64,000 nt of DNA from Trypanosoma brucei gambiense DAL972 (taxonomy: Eukaryota; Euglenozoa; Kinetoplastea; Trypanosomatida; Trypanosomatidae), in contig NC_026736.1 in the NCBI RefSeq assembly GCF_000210295.1, forward strand, positions 496,001 to 560,000. The letters run 5' to 3'. Below, in pieces: positions 9,929-19,789 of this stretch. The position numbers and the translations under genes were made by a program. The notes under the pieces are model-generated. The model saw only the letters and a list, made by a program, of their open reading frames with translations. It had not been told where the DNA came from and did not search any database. The stretch's first letter is position 1, and each line of letters starts with the position of its first letter.

Positions 9929-10121
9929 TACGCCTTCGGGAAGAAAACCAACATATGATAGCAGAATTTTCTCTCACTTAGTTAAAAGAAAGCATGCACA
10001 GGATATTTCCATTTGTGCCACGTTGTAACAAAAGCAGAAGGTCGTCATAATCCTCTTTTACGAAGATAATCAAAATAAATCCCAATAATAACAATTCGGT
10101 GCCACAGTAAAATCAGACAGT

Positions 10122-10808
10122 TCATGAACTCTGCTTCATCCCACTATAATATGTCCTCCCAAAATACCCCTTTGGCCGAGCTTCGTAACGCGGTGCCAAG
10201 TTTTGTAGTGGCTGCATCTCCATCTCTTTGTATGGACTACGCTTCACATCTTCCGCTGTTATTTCGTCCACAGTCCAATCCCTGGGTCTCTCATCGTCCC
10301 TGTGTAGCAAATGGTCGTTCTGTTCAATTGCGTCAATTTGTGATTGCTCTGTTATACCATATTCTCCTAACGTCTTTTGTGGGTCCAATTCTTTCCCATC
10401 GATAGCAAGATGAAAGGACGAAACACAAAGATAGGGAGACTGATTCTCAACGATAACAAGATCCTTTACTTGTGCGATAGTACTGTCTTTCGGAGCCATA
10501 ATCTGAACAACCTGCATACGCTGCTCCCAGCCAGATGTAACCCAGGTAAATATTTTGAACCTTATTCTTAATGGAATTAGGTGCTGCACCCTCGGGTCGT
10601 CAGTTACTGCCCGCCAATAGTGCCTGTCAGTATCATGAAGAATAGACTCTAAGCTCCCCGAATAAAAGCGCGTATCTCCAGGTGTCGCTGCTCGGATGGG
10701 TCCAGGATATGTCGTGGACTCTTCAAACCGTTTTCGGGCTTCAAACGCCTCCTGCTGGTAGTGTCCAAGAAGTCCTGCCTTCAACAGAGAAAGGGCGCCG
10801 CGCCTCAT
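10122..10808 (-). CDS. hypothetical protein with ubiquitin-like fold, possible mitochondrial presequence
   Basis: A 228-residue protein. Residues about 100-163 look like a beta-grasp ubiquitin-like domain: VVQIMAPKDSTIAQVKDLV, then HLAIDGKELDPQKTLGEYGI, then IDAIEQ. This is the order of a ubiquitin core without a C-terminal Gly-Gly. The N-terminus (MRRGALSLLKAGLLGHYQQ) is basic and amphipathic, fitting mitochondrial import. The C-terminal 60 residues are charged and end in a Tyr/Arg/Gly-rich tail. The frame is open 37 codons further upstream, but only through a TTG, and that part contains a pyrimidine tract and ends in an AG that directly touches the ATG at 10808, so I take 10808 as the start. 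It is the first gene of the minus-strand unit, next to the strand switch. Function unknown. Confidence 0.7.
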   Translation of the reverse strand: MRRGALSLLKAGLLGHYQQEAFEARKRFEESTTYPGPIRAATPGDTRFYSGSLESILHDTDRHYWRAVTDDPRVQHLIPLRIRFKIFTWVTSGWEQRMQVVQIMAPKDSTIAQVKDLVIVENQSPYLCVSSFHLAIDGKELDPQKTLGEYGITEQSQIDAIEQNDHLLHRDDERPRDWTVDEITAEDVKRSPYKEMEMQPLQNLAPRYEARPKGYFGRTYYSGMKQSS

Positions 10809-13266
10809 CTGCCGGCAGACAGCCCGATAACAAACTTTTGTGAAAGCGAGTGAAAATTTAAAAAGGCAGGTTTTTTTCTTTTTAATGAGACACAGCGGTA
10901 TATTGCAAGGCGTAAGCAATCCCCTACCCCCCCCCCCATCTTAACAGGTGGAGTGTGCAGCTATATACACGCACACATATGTGCATATCCATGCCCGAAA
11001 AAGGCAAATAATCCTAGAGTCGCGGGCGCGCACGAAGAAACAGGTCTGGAAGCTTCCAAAACAACGTGCCAGTAGACAGCATACAATAGAGCAACAAAAC
11101 GATAGCAGACAACTCTACACGTTGTCTTCAAGGAAGGTTTCCACACTTCTGCAAAGCAGACAAGAGGAAATCGAAAGTGACAGGACCGAAAAGGGTTAAT
11201 AAACCCAAAACACCAGTACAGCCAGCCCACCCACTGTCCGCCAAAACAGGACCACTGTCTAATGAAATTTAGACATCTGCAGACCCTCAGAAAACTACGG
11301 CCCCAAATTCCTCAGTAGTAGATGCGACCTTTTATCCCCGAAATAAATTTAAAAAGTGGAGGATAGCGCATACAATACTTACCATTTCCCCCAGCCAAAC
11401 TTCCCGATGCGAAAGTCTGAGGACCCGCAGGGAACGGCACTGCACTCTGTCCTCTTTCTCAAAATGAAGGACGGAACAAGATGTTAGTAGACAGAATGAT
11501 AGTTGTCCGGTTCTGTGGCTTTTCGGGAAACCGATAAATGACATTATTGAAGGAATGGCAGGATGATTTGAAAAATCGACCGTAAAAAAAAACCACTGAG
11601 ACATATGGCGTTCGAAAGCTGGCCATCGCGGAACGACCGCAAGGCAGTGCGACTATACAGATGTCGGGGTGCTGCCACTAAACCTAAGAAACGCTACAGC
11701 ATCTGCGAAAAGAAAGGGAATGAAAAGGCCAGAACTGTTAGCCCTCATGCCAAAGGTTGCGGTTGACCCTAGAAACATCTTAGCTTAGGGGGGCCAAGGT
11801 TCGGCACTGCACTCAACCGCCATCAGCCACAGCTGCATATGTTTTGTTGGTTATTTAAGCCTAGTGGTGCGTGTCGCAAAACCCTTTTAGGCTTCCAGCT
11901 TCCATTGCCTGGGATATGCCCCTTATTTCTGAGAAGCGTGGCGCGAGTCTGGAAACATTCCCAAATAATCGACAACCGCAAGACGACGTGCACAACATCC
12001 GTCTGCTGAGCGAGAGTGTGATTATAATGAAGAGGGCGGGCCAAATAACTCTGCCTGTGGAATCGCCCCCATGGAAGCCTCCTAGGGTGCCAGCGTCCCT
12101 CCAACGTCGACCCGTTCTACGTTTGTTGTCTTTTTTTTCCTGGTTGGCAGCCGCGATTTTAGTTGCGTTTTCACATACGCTGAACGGCGGCAATGCAAGT
12201 GCAATGGCCAAGCGTCCGGATACACACAACTCTGTTTAATTACTTACAATCACCGTTCATGTAATACCGTTTTGTTTTTTTTTTTTTGTGGGGAGAGGGT
12301 AACGGCCCACAGCGACTCGAACCCGCAGCGCATGTTTGCACTTGCCTATCACAGTTTGCGCGTGTTTTGGTGTTGCCCGCGACACTCCATTTGCCTTGTC
12401 CGACAGTTCCTTGAACAAACTAGGCGTTTGGGGGCGAGATATTCTCAGGACGGTCCCTTCTAGCATGCAAGATTGCCCGTCCAAGCTTGACGGCGAGCCG
12501 GTGCAGCTTTCCCCTCCAGCGCGCGCCGCCATTTCCGGGGTTTCAATCCTGTAGGTGGAGGTGACCTTCCGCTACACTCGTCCAATGGTCCGGTGCAAAT
12601 CTGAGCGGGTTTCTGTGGGGCCGTTGGGCCCGCCACCGCTATGTTTGGTTCACTGCCGGGAGGAAAGTGCCCCCTCCCCTGTTGCGGGTGTTCGGTAGTT
12701 TTCGGGTCAGTAGTGCGAACTTCCCACCCGAGCTTTGGCGTGTTTCCCTGTTGTTGTCCCGACCGGGGAGGTCACGCTCCTCTGTGTGCATGCTGTTGCC
12801 ATTCCAATCTTTGTTTGAAGACGAAAATCTGCCGCAGCCACTTCGCGATCCGCTGCTGCAATGGAAGTGAGAGTGGAAGATATTCTTAGCAATGATGTGG
12901 TCTTTCGCTGCCCCTCTTAGTACCACCTTCCTATTATGTTTTTTTTTACCGCTATCAAAGACACGTTCTTCAATTGTCACGTCACATACGAAACTGTGTT
13001 TTTCGTGCGCGTGCACACGCACGCATGTAAAAGCTGAGTTTGCTGACATTGTTATGCATACACTTTTTTATTATGCTATTTCCAGACGATGCGTCCCAAA
13101 ATAGAAACGTTTGATCGCGTGGCTGGTTAGTTGTTGATTAGGGCGATTTTGTGCTTCACGGCGCTTCTTGTTATTTTTTATTTGTATGGCTATTGTGTGA
13201 TTCTTTCTCACTCTTTCTCCCTTTTTTCTTTGTTTTCCCTGTCACTTATTCTTACGAACAGGGGGT
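10809..13266. promoter_or_regulatory. divergent strand-switch region, presumed Pol II transcription start region
   Basis: Genes to the left all point left and genes to the right all point right, with 2.46 kb of non-coding DNA between. In trypanosomatids such regions are the usual Pol II start sites, marked by H2A.Z/H2B.V, H4K10ac and H3K4me3 rather than by sequence boxes. Visible elements are a C9-10 run near 10925, an A9 run near 11584, a T13 run at about 12275-12287, and a 60-base pyrimidine-rich splice tract at the right edge. A 13-base word (CGGCACTGCACTC) occurs at 11435 and 11802. Open frames of 60-136 codons overlap on both strands and none looks like a protein. I found no tRNA or snRNA gene. 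Confidence 0.75.
13201..13261 (+). promoter_or_regulatory. polypyrimidine tract and trans-splice acceptor AG for CLP1
   Basis: A stretch of about 45 bases, almost all C and T, ends near 13250 and is followed by the AG at 13260-13261. The CLP1 ATG starts only five bases later, so the predicted 5' UTR is five bases. This is the first splice site of the plus-strand unit. Confidence 0.75.
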
Positions 13267-14592
13267 ATGTCCGCCATAGAACAGGCTAACTTTCGCCTAC
13301 AAGCAGGTTCCGAGTTAGTGGTTGTAGTGCCCTACAGCACCGAGCGTTGTTCCGCTACCTTAAAAGTGGTGTCTGGGGCCGGTGGCTTGGAGCCGCGGGT
13401 GGATGTGCTTGGCGCCCCAGTTATTGTAGATGTATCGTACAATCTTCCTCCTGGAATCACCTTTACAGTCTTTACATGGAGCAACGCTAACATTCGAATT
13501 GAAGGATCAAAACAACTCGTTCAGAACTGTTTTCGCTCAACAACCCATCCATTTGCCCGTTCCATTGTTGAGTACCACTGCTTAATTCATAACGCTCGTC
13601 TACTTGCTGACAAACAGGGTTTGTTTGGACCGATGGTCCTTATATGCGGGCAAAATGACACTGAGAAGCATGCAATATCTAGGACTCTTAGCAGCTATGC
13701 CGCAAGAACGGGATGGGCCCCTCAATTTGTTGATCTTGATTGTGGGATGGGTCAGTTATTAAGCACTCCGGGAACTGTTGCAGCATGTGTAAGTGAGTGT
13801 CCGATGACATTAGACGAGGATACCAGCACTGGTCCCCTTTCGGTTGCTTTTTTCGTAGGCTCGACCGAGCCGCAGGTAAAAGGTGTTTCCGGGGAGTGGA
13901 ACATGTTTGCCCCTTATGTTCATTATTGCCGTTTGCTACTATCATGTGTAAGTGAGCGAATAGCAAGACACAAGGGCGGGGCTGGAGGATCTAGTGGTGC
14001 AATCATCGTGCTGCCTGAACTGAGAGGGAGCAATGGACTGCTTTTCGTCGTGGATATCATTCGTCAGTTCAACATTTCGCATATTCTATGCGTGGGTGAC
14101 GATTTCCTCTTTTGTGGACTCCACGAGAGGATACCGAGGTTGCGTGAGCATATGGCTTCGCGTGTTGGTGGGGATATTCGTCTTGATAAACTATCGGGAT
14201 CGCCTCACTTTCCTTCGCCAGACACTCGAACCGAACGTCTTTCCTCCATAATGGAAAGATATTTTTTTGGTGGTGGTGCAGTCGATCTCCAACCTTCAGA
14301 AATTAATAGGCGGTATGCAAACATTGAGATACTTCTCTTAAAGGAAGCTAACGGACAGGCGGTAGTTTCCCCAGTGGAGCAGGATGCACTAGAGGGAGTT
14401 GTTGGGTGCGTGGGGTCCTTGTTTGAGTCATCCGCCATTCATGAGAAAGGTGCTCTTTCTCTTGCCCCATTTGCTCTCGCGAGGGTGCAGGGGATCGACG
14501 CCAATGGAGTCAGCCTTCTTGTGAGCACGCACTCGGTAATTCCAGAGAGGCTAACCATGATCGTGGGAGCTTTCCGGTGGGTAACAAGTTAA
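13267..14592 (+). CDS. CLP1: CLP1-like mRNA cleavage/polyadenylation factor with degenerate P-loop
   Basis: The 441-residue protein has the three-part layout of CLP1: an N-terminal beta domain (1-100), a central P-loop ATPase/kinase-like domain (about 118-330) and a C-terminal beta domain. CLP1 is a subunit of cleavage factor IA/CFII in 3'-end formation; in animals it is also an RNA 5'-kinase. Family signatures seen are GPMVLICG (121-128) and VDLDCGMGQLLSTPGT (155-170; family: DLD-x-GQG-x-x-S-x-PG). The Walker A motif, however, reads G-QNDTE-K-H (128-135), missing the second Gly and the Ser/Thr of GK[ST], so ATP binding as in yeast Clp1 is doubtful. In trypanosomes polyadenylation is coupled to downstream trans splicing. 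First gene of the plus-strand unit. Confidence 0.85.
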   Translation: MSAIEQANFRLQAGSELVVVVPYSTERCSATLKVVSGAGGLEPRVDVLGAPVIVDVSYNLPPGITFTVFTWSNANIRIEGSKQLVQNCFRSTTHPFARSIVEYHCLIHNARLLADKQGLFGPMVLICGQNDTEKHAISRTLSSYAARTGWAPQFVDLDCGMGQLLSTPGTVAACVSECPMTLDEDTSTGPLSVAFFVGSTEPQVKGVSGEWNMFAPYVHYCRLLLSCVSERIARHKGGAGGSSGAIIVLPELRGSNGLLFVVDIIRQFNISHILCVGDDFLFCGLHERIPRLREHMASRVGGDIRLDKLSGSPHFPSPDTRTERLSSIMERYFFGGGAVDLQPSEINRRYANIEILLLKEANGQAVVSPVEQDALEGVVGCVGSLFESSAIHEKGALSLAPFALARVQGIDANGVSLLVSTHSVIPERLTMIVGAFRWVTS

Positions 14593-14854
14593 TGAACAGG
14601 ATATTTTTTTTTTTTGCCGTGCAATTCCACCCATTTACGACATCGTGAAACGTCCGAAGGGAGGGTTTGTACTATTTAACGTATTTGCAGACATTTCCTG
14701 GAGTGGATAACCACACAAATGCCCACACATGTATGTGATCGTGTGGCCACTACTAACGCGCGATTGCTATTTTTACACTCCGGCTTTGAAGGAGGCTCTT
14801 TCTGCTTCTTGTCGAACTCTCTAATATTTCTGTAACCAAAGAGTTCAAAGCTTT

Positions 14855-16648
14855 ATGAACCCTTTATGCGAAATCATTAAGCTTAGCAGTCTTCGCGATG
14901 CTATGGTTGAGGAGCTAACGAAAATTATTAAGGGTCCCAAGTCAACCGAAAGTGATACGAAGGTGATTTATGCGTCTCCTAATATCCACTCAACATTGGG
15001 GACTATTTTTCCGACTGAAGAAACACTTCATAGTGGTCTTGGGGTATTGGGAATATTTCCGTTAGGTGTTGAAGCTGACATCGTAGAGGCAGACCGGGGT
15101 GTCTTCTTAGTGAATGCGGACATCGAATCACTTCGAAAGCTAGAGGGAACTTTGCTTAAATTCGCAGAGACAAACCCAAACGCCCCGCTCCATACCCTTT
15201 TTGTACCGAAAAAAACTGTTATGATTGAAGAAATAATGGAAAACAGTTTTCAGTCACTACTCTCTAACCCGAAGTTGCAAATAGAAGAGTTTGATTGGGA
15301 CGCCTTCCCGCTAGATGATGACGTTGTGTCATTGGAATTGCCCCTTTCTTTTAGGCAGCTGGTGGGCGATGGAGATCCGACGGTTCTCTTCTTGTGTGCG
15401 AGAATGGTACTAAAGCTCCAGACATCGTTCTTTGGTTCAATACCCATAGTAAGAGGTCGGGGAGCACATGCAGCAAAAGTGGTTCATATGCTTAAGAGGA
15501 TGCGCAGCGAAATTGGCAGTGATTCTTTCGTAGCTGTGGCACCCAAGATCGAGTCTTTGCTTATTCTTGATAGGTCGGTGGATTTGTTAACACCGTCGCT
15601 CACCCAAATGACTTATGAGGGTATCATAGACGAATTTTTCTCCATAAGCTCCGGGGGCGTCACTTTATCGTTTGACGTTGGCGAAGGTTCAAACCTGTGC
15701 ACAGGTCAACGCATTCACTTGTCTAACGACGACAAAGTATTCAAAGAGATCCGTGACAAGAACTACACCCATGTCGGGTCCGTTCTCCACAACAAGTCAG
15801 TTTGGATAAAGCAATGTTACGACAAGCGAAAGGAACTTCAGCAGCTCAAGGAACTCAAGGATTTTATGAAAGGGTTACCTGAAATGCAGGAAATGCATCG
15901 TTTAATTGGAGTCCACACAGCGATAGCAACAGAGATTGGAAAGAGGACGCAGACCATTGACTTTAGGCGGCGAATCGTGATAGAGCATTATATCTTACAG
16001 CAGACCAATGAACGAGAAGTGTTTGAGTACATTGAAGAGCTCGCCAACGACAGCGCGCCGATGGAAGATGTTCTCAGACTTCTTTCTTTGTATTCGGTTA
16101 TAAATGGAGGCTTGAAAGACAAATTTTACGATCATTTTAAACGGGTTCTGTTACTTTCATACGGTATTCCTTTTGCTATGGCCACGCTAATGTGTCTTGA
16201 ACGATGTGGTTTGATAACAAAATACGATGCGAAGCATTCAAATTATTCGTCACTACAGAAGCAATTTAAATTATGGACATCCGAATTACAGAATCAGCAG
16301 CCGAATGACTTAGCACTTCCATATGGCGGGTACGTGCCTCTCTCCGTACGACTGCTTGAAAAGGTGATAACTCATCCCGAGTCGTGGAGCACACCTGGGA
16401 GTATGGGAGAGTCCAGTCCTGATGAAAAAGTTGAAATTCGCTACAATGAAGAGACACCTGAAGGCCCACCGGTAACGATGTTTCTTCTTATTGGAGGTAT
16501 CACACGCGCTGAGATAAGCGCAATAAGGCTCCTGCAGTCGAAGTTGGCCGATGCCGGTAATCCACGACGCATTGTCGTTGCGACGACAAGTATTGTGAAT
16601 GGGGCTACAGTTATAACTTCAGCACTGCCCTATCCTTTGGAAGAGTAG
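14855..16648 (+). CDS. VPS33: VPS33, Sec1/Munc18-family subunit of HOPS/CORVET
   Basis: The 597-residue length fits SM proteins (580-650). The diagnostic domain-2 motif LILDRSVDLLTPSLTQMTYEGIIDE (start about 236) matches VPS33 (family LIDR-x-VD-x-x-TP-x-x-TQ-x-TYEG-x-x-DE) better than Sec1, Sly1 or Vps45. YGGYVPLSVRLLE near residue 487 is also a VPS33 hallmark. The final block (PPVTMFLLIGGITRAEISAIRLL...) is the conserved SM-protein C-terminal sheet. VPS33 holds and proofreads SNARE bundles for endosome-lysosome fusion within HOPS and CORVET on endolysosomal membranes. The start ATG at 14855 is preceded by short pyrimidine runs. No truncation seen. Confidence 0.9.
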   Translation: MNPLCEIIKLSSLRDAMVEELTKIIKGPKSTESDTKVIYASPNIHSTLGTIFPTEETLHSGLGVLGIFPLGVEADIVEADRGVFLVNADIESLRKLEGTLLKFAETNPNAPLHTLFVPKKTVMIEEIMENSFQSLLSNPKLQIEEFDWDAFPLDDDVVSLELPLSFRQLVGDGDPTVLFLCARMVLKLQTSFFGSIPIVRGRGAHAAKVVHMLKRMRSEIGSDSFVAVAPKIESLLILDRSVDLLTPSLTQMTYEGIIDEFFSISSGGVTLSFDVGEGSNLCTGQRIHLSNDDKVFKEIRDKNYTHVGSVLHNKSVWIKQCYDKRKELQQLKELKDFMKGLPEMQEMHRLIGVHTAIATEIGKRTQTIDFRRRIVIEHYILQQTNEREVFEYIEELANDSAPMEDVLRLLSLYSVINGGLKDKFYDHFKRVLLLSYGIPFAMATLMCLERCGLITKYDAKHSNYSSLQKQFKLWTSELQNQQPNDLALPYGGYVPLSVRLLEKVITHPESWSTPGSMGESSPDEKVEIRYNEETPEGPPVTMFLLIGGITRAEISAIRLLQSKLADAGNPRRIVVATTSIVNGATVITSALPYPLEE

Positions 16649-16770
16649 TGTACCGTTGCTGTGCTCACAAGTTTTTTTCTCCGGCGGCTAGTCGCGTTAC
16701 CATAATTGTTTTTTTTTTAATTGCTGGAGGAAACAAGTGATCAAATATATGAGGTTCATTGGCTTTCTTT

Positions 16771-16810
16771 TGTCCCTTCTCTTTTTTCTTTGAACACACT
16801 TTCTCTCTAG
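16771..16810 (+). promoter_or_regulatory. trans-splice acceptor abutting the JJJ1 start codon
   Basis: A pyrimidine-rich stretch (about 16762-16806) ends in AG at 16809-16810 and the ATG begins at 16811. It is the first AG after the main tract, so the spliced leader may be joined directly to the start codon, giving no gene-encoded 5' UTR. Confidence 0.65.
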
Positions 16811-17932
16811 ATGTCCGGGCCGCCTAAGCAGTGCTACTACGAGTTGCTTCAGGTTGACAGAAAAGCGTCATCAGAGGAAATACGCCAGGCATACAAGAAA
16901 CAAGCACTCATTCACCACCCGGACAAGAACTATAGCAACGAACAAAGCACGATAGAAAAGTTCAAGGATATTCAAAATGCCTATGCCGTCTTAAGTGACC
17001 CTGATGAGCGTGCCTGGTATGATGCTCACCGAGAAAGCATACTAAATGGGGAGGACGCTGACAGTTCTCAGCATGAGGTTAACCTCTATTGCTACTTCAC
17101 ATCCAGGTGCTTCGATGGCTTTGACGATAACGAAGGAGGATTTTACTCTGTATATAGGAAGGTCTTCGACCAGCTTATCGAAGATGAAAGTGAGTATAGT
17201 TCAAATGCGAAAACTTGGCCTCGTTTTGGTGACAGCGCGACGAGCTGGAGTTCTGTTTCCAAGTTTTACAGTCACTGGAGGAATTTCAGTTCCTGCAAGA
17301 CGTTCGCGTGGAAAGATGAATATAAGGTGAATGAAATCCCTGACCGCGCATCTAGGAGAATGGCTGAAAGAATCAACCAAAAGCTGAGGACGTCGGCGAA
17401 AAAGGAGTACGTGCAAATTGTCCAGGGGTTGACTCGGTTTGTCCACCGTCGCGACCCTCGTGTGGCTGCGGAACTTACACGGCAGGAGGAAGAAAGACGA
17501 CTGAAGGAAGAAGAGAGAGAAAAGAGGGAGCTTGAATGGGCGAAGAACCGTCGTGAAGCTAACGAGAAACTTTGGGCTGAAGCCGCTGAGAAGGAGGCCG
17601 AAGAGGAGCGGGCCAGAATTGAGCGGGGTGAGGCCCCCGATTCGTGCACTCTAGATCTTCTTTACGAGAAACAGAGGCAATGTGAAGAGGCGCGAAAGGT
17701 AAAAGGTGGGACCAACTGTGGCTTTGCCATGTTGGAGGATGAGCATGAGGACAACTTACCCGAAAAGAAGCGTAGTTGTCCCGCGTGCAAGAAGCAGTTC
17801 AAAACTGATGCTCAGTACAAGGAACATGTGAACAGCAGCAAGCACAAAGCGAAGCTGCGGCAGCTGTCGGCAAAGGGTGTTGACATTGAAACCCTAATGA
17901 ATGAGGAGAAAGATATCAGTACCTGCGTGTAA
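16811..17932 (+). CDS. J-domain protein of the JJJ1/DNAJC21 type
   Basis: 373 residues. The N-terminal J domain (about 6-75) starts CYYELLQVDRKASSEEIRQAYK and has the HPD triad intact at 36-38, so Hsp70 ATPase stimulation should be possible. A long Glu/Arg/Lys helix (about 220-285) follows, then a C2H2 zinc finger of the U1-like JAZ type (C323, C326, H339, H345; CPACKKQFKT...). J domain, charged helix and single C2H2 in this order define Jjj1/DNAJC21, a cytosolic chaperone that helps release and recycle shuttling factors (Arx1/Rei1 set) from pre-60S ribosomes. It is shorter than yeast Jjj1 (590), mainly lacking the C-terminal extension and second finger. Role by family inference. Confidence 0.88.
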   Translation: MSGPPKQCYYELLQVDRKASSEEIRQAYKKQALIHHPDKNYSNEQSTIEKFKDIQNAYAVLSDPDERAWYDAHRESILNGEDADSSQHEVNLYCYFTSRCFDGFDDNEGGFYSVYRKVFDQLIEDESEYSSNAKTWPRFGDSATSWSSVSKFYSHWRNFSSCKTFAWKDEYKVNEIPDRASRRMAERINQKLRTSAKKEYVQIVQGLTRFVHRRDPRVAAELTRQEEERRLKEEEREKRELEWAKNRREANEKLWAEAAEKEAEEERARIERGEAPDSCTLDLLYEKQRQCEEARKVKGGTNCGFAMLEDEHEDNLPEKKRSCPACKKQFKTDAQYKEHVNSSKHKAKLRQLSAKGVDIETLMNEEKDISTCV

Positions 17933-18058
17933 AACATTTAATTGTATGCTTTCATAGTTCTTATTAAGTTTTTGGGCACTCGTTCTTTTCTACCCCTCCC
18001 CAACACACTGCCAGCATGCTCTACACCTGACCTCTACACTTATTTGTTTAAGTAACAA

Positions 18059-18664
18059 ATGCTCCACACAGTGAGCGAGTTGGCGATGCGCAGGTGTTTG
18101 TGCCTGCGTGGCTTTCGTCCTCAGGTGGCGGTAAGCGCCCTTGACATTGATTTACGGAGTTGCGGCGTGCGCTTTTGCGCATCGAAGCCTCCTGGGATTC
18201 ATTTGACTCAGCGTACGTCCGAGGGCCCGGTCAGCGATGACCCCAGGCGGGGTGCTGTGAGGAACAATATCGAGGAGTTGGTAAAGAATCTCTCAGAGGA
18301 GGACCAAAGATTAATTCTCAGCGCTCTGCAGGATCCAGAGGCGCAACCCAGTTCGAAGATGGGTGGCCCTGGAATAGGCACAAAAACAGGTGACATGGTT
18401 GCGGCGTTCACGTGCGGGCAGTGTGAACATCGTATGGTCAAGAGGTTTAGCAAACATGCTTACACAAAAGGTATTGTAATTGTTCAGTGTCCCTCTTGTG
18501 AAGTGCGACATCTACTCGCCGACAACCTTGGCTGGTTTGTGGATGGGGCCAAGAACGTTGAAGAAATGCTCCGCGAAAAAGGCGATTCTTTTATTCGTGT
18601 GGGTAATGATTATCAAGTTGAACCGACTAGTGTTGGGACTGAGCGCGACGGTAATAATAACTGA
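18059..18664 (+). CDS. DNL-type zinc-finger protein, HEP1/ZIM17 family
   Basis: A 201-residue protein with one DNL zinc finger at about 117-160: C119-x2-C122 and C144-x2-C147, SKHAYTKGIVIVQCPSC and the name-giving LADNLGWF (about 152-160). The family (Hep1/Tim15/Zim17, human DNLZ) keeps mitochondrial Hsp70 soluble and supports protein import and Fe-S biogenesis in the matrix. The N-terminus is basic with few acids (MRRCLCLRGFR at 10-20), fitting a presequence; initiation at Met10 is possible too. About 110 residues of unconserved linker precede the finger, longer than in yeast. All four cysteines and the DNL motif are present. Secure call. Confidence 0.93.
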   Translation: MLHTVSELAMRRCLCLRGFRPQVAVSALDIDLRSCGVRFCASKPPGIHLTQRTSEGPVSDDPRRGAVRNNIEELVKNLSEEDQRLILSALQDPEAQPSSKMGGPGIGTKTGDMVAAFTCGQCEHRMVKRFSKHAYTKGIVIVQCPSCEVRHLLADNLGWFVDGAKNVEEMLREKGDSFIRVGNDYQVEPTSVGTERDGNNN

Positions 18665-18886
18665 GTTTTCCTCCGTTTTCCCTTCCCACTCCCCTCTTTG
18701 GTTGTCAAACTACCCAGTGAGGATACCAGATTTCACTAAAGCTACCCTGTTGAGACACTTGCTGGTTTGTATCCCCCTCAACATTTTATGCCGCACTTAT
18801 ACACTTCTCGTTAGGTTTTGGGGATACCTGCATCACCTGTAGCATAGTAGGACGATACACGTATATCAACGAGAAGTGCCACAAAG

Positions 18887-19789
18887 ATGAGTTACGAGAT
18901 ACAACCCATATTGAAGGGGACGAAACGCGACCCAGCAACGCGGAAGTACAACAGGGCAGCGGGAAAGGGTCCTTTTGGTGCCTTCCCCCCAGGCTACGCT
19001 CCCAAGCAGGAGAAGCCCAGCATCCCTATCGAGGGGCCGGTAGCGGTGCAAGGTGTGCGCTTCGCGTATAAGGGAACCGTTCAGCGCACAGGTGGCACCA
19101 CGACATCCTTGTATAAGGGTCGCCAACAACATGAGAGTGCAGTCGCCTTTACTACCAACGGTGCCGGTGACAGCAAGCCACCCAAAGCGGGTGCATTCAA
19201 GCGTCGATTGATACCACCCACTGAGTTCCGTCGGTACTATGATCGTGGAGACTTGCCGTTGTCTGTTGCTCATGGAAACCGCCCCACTATTGACTGGAAG
19301 GTAGATGTGGAAAGGCTTGATTATCACCATTATCTTCCTATATTCTTTGATGGGATTCGTGAGACGGAGGAGCCGTATATGTTTCTTGCGAGACAAGGGT
19401 GTTTGGATCTGCTAAAGCGTGGTGGTCCCAAGATACTCCCGACAATCCCTCAGCTGATTATTCCCATAAAAACTGCTTTAAACACGCGGCACCCGGAGAT
19501 CATTTGCGCAACGCTTCGGATTCTTCAACAACTGATTGTCAGTGGTGATCTGATTGGTGAGGCCTTGGTTCCTTACTACCGTCAGATACTTCCTATGTTT
19601 AACCTCTTTAAGAGCCGCCACAAGAATCGAGCCCGTGGAGATGCCATTGATTTTGGACAAAGGAAGCGCGACGATGTCGGCGATTTGGTTATTGAGACAC
19701 TTCAGCTGTTGGAGGTTCATGGTGGCGACGATGCGTATATCAACATCAAATATATGGTGCCGACGTATGAGAGCTGTATTTTCGGTTGA
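18887..19789 (+). CDS. PACRG: PACRG (parkin co-regulated gene) homologue, flagellar doublet protein
   Basis: 300 residues. The C-terminal 200 match PACRG strongly: [81 protein letters not shown] and the end [19 protein letters not shown] is an alpha-solenoid microtubule inner protein at the inner junction of A and B tubules of axonemal doublets, working with FAP20. In T. brucei there are two paralogues needed for outer-doublet stability and motility. The N-terminal 100 residues are Gly/Lys/Arg-rich and low in conservation, as in other protists. Which paralogue (A or B) this is cannot be settled from sequence alone; remembered synteny favours A. Confidence 0.96.
   Translation: MSYEIQPILKGTKRDPATRKYNRAAGKGPFGAFPPGYAPKQEKPSIPIEGPVAVQGVRFAYKGTVQRTGGTTTSLYKGRQQHESAVAFTTNGAGDSKPPKAGAFKRRLIPPTEFRRYYDRGDLPLSVAHGNRPTIDWKVDVERLDYHHYLPIFFDGIRETEEPYMFLARQGCLDLLKRGGPKILPTIPQLIIPIKTALNTRHPEIICATLRILQQLIVSGDLIGEALVPYYRQILPMFNLFKSRHKNRARGDAIDFGQRKRDDVGDLVIETLQLLEVHGGDDAYINIKYMVPTYESCIFG

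Noticed and set aside
11861..12239. Two mirror-image 122-codon open frames on opposite strands in the strand-switch region
   Set aside because: They overlap almost completely, have no domain or motif, and no pyrimidine tract plus AG fits either; probably chance in GC-richer DNA.
12639..13049. 136-codon minus-strand frame and plus-strand frames over it
   Set aside because: Starts and composition look random (Ser/Arg/Gly-rich), and it would be the only minus-strand gene this close to the plus-strand start; no family.
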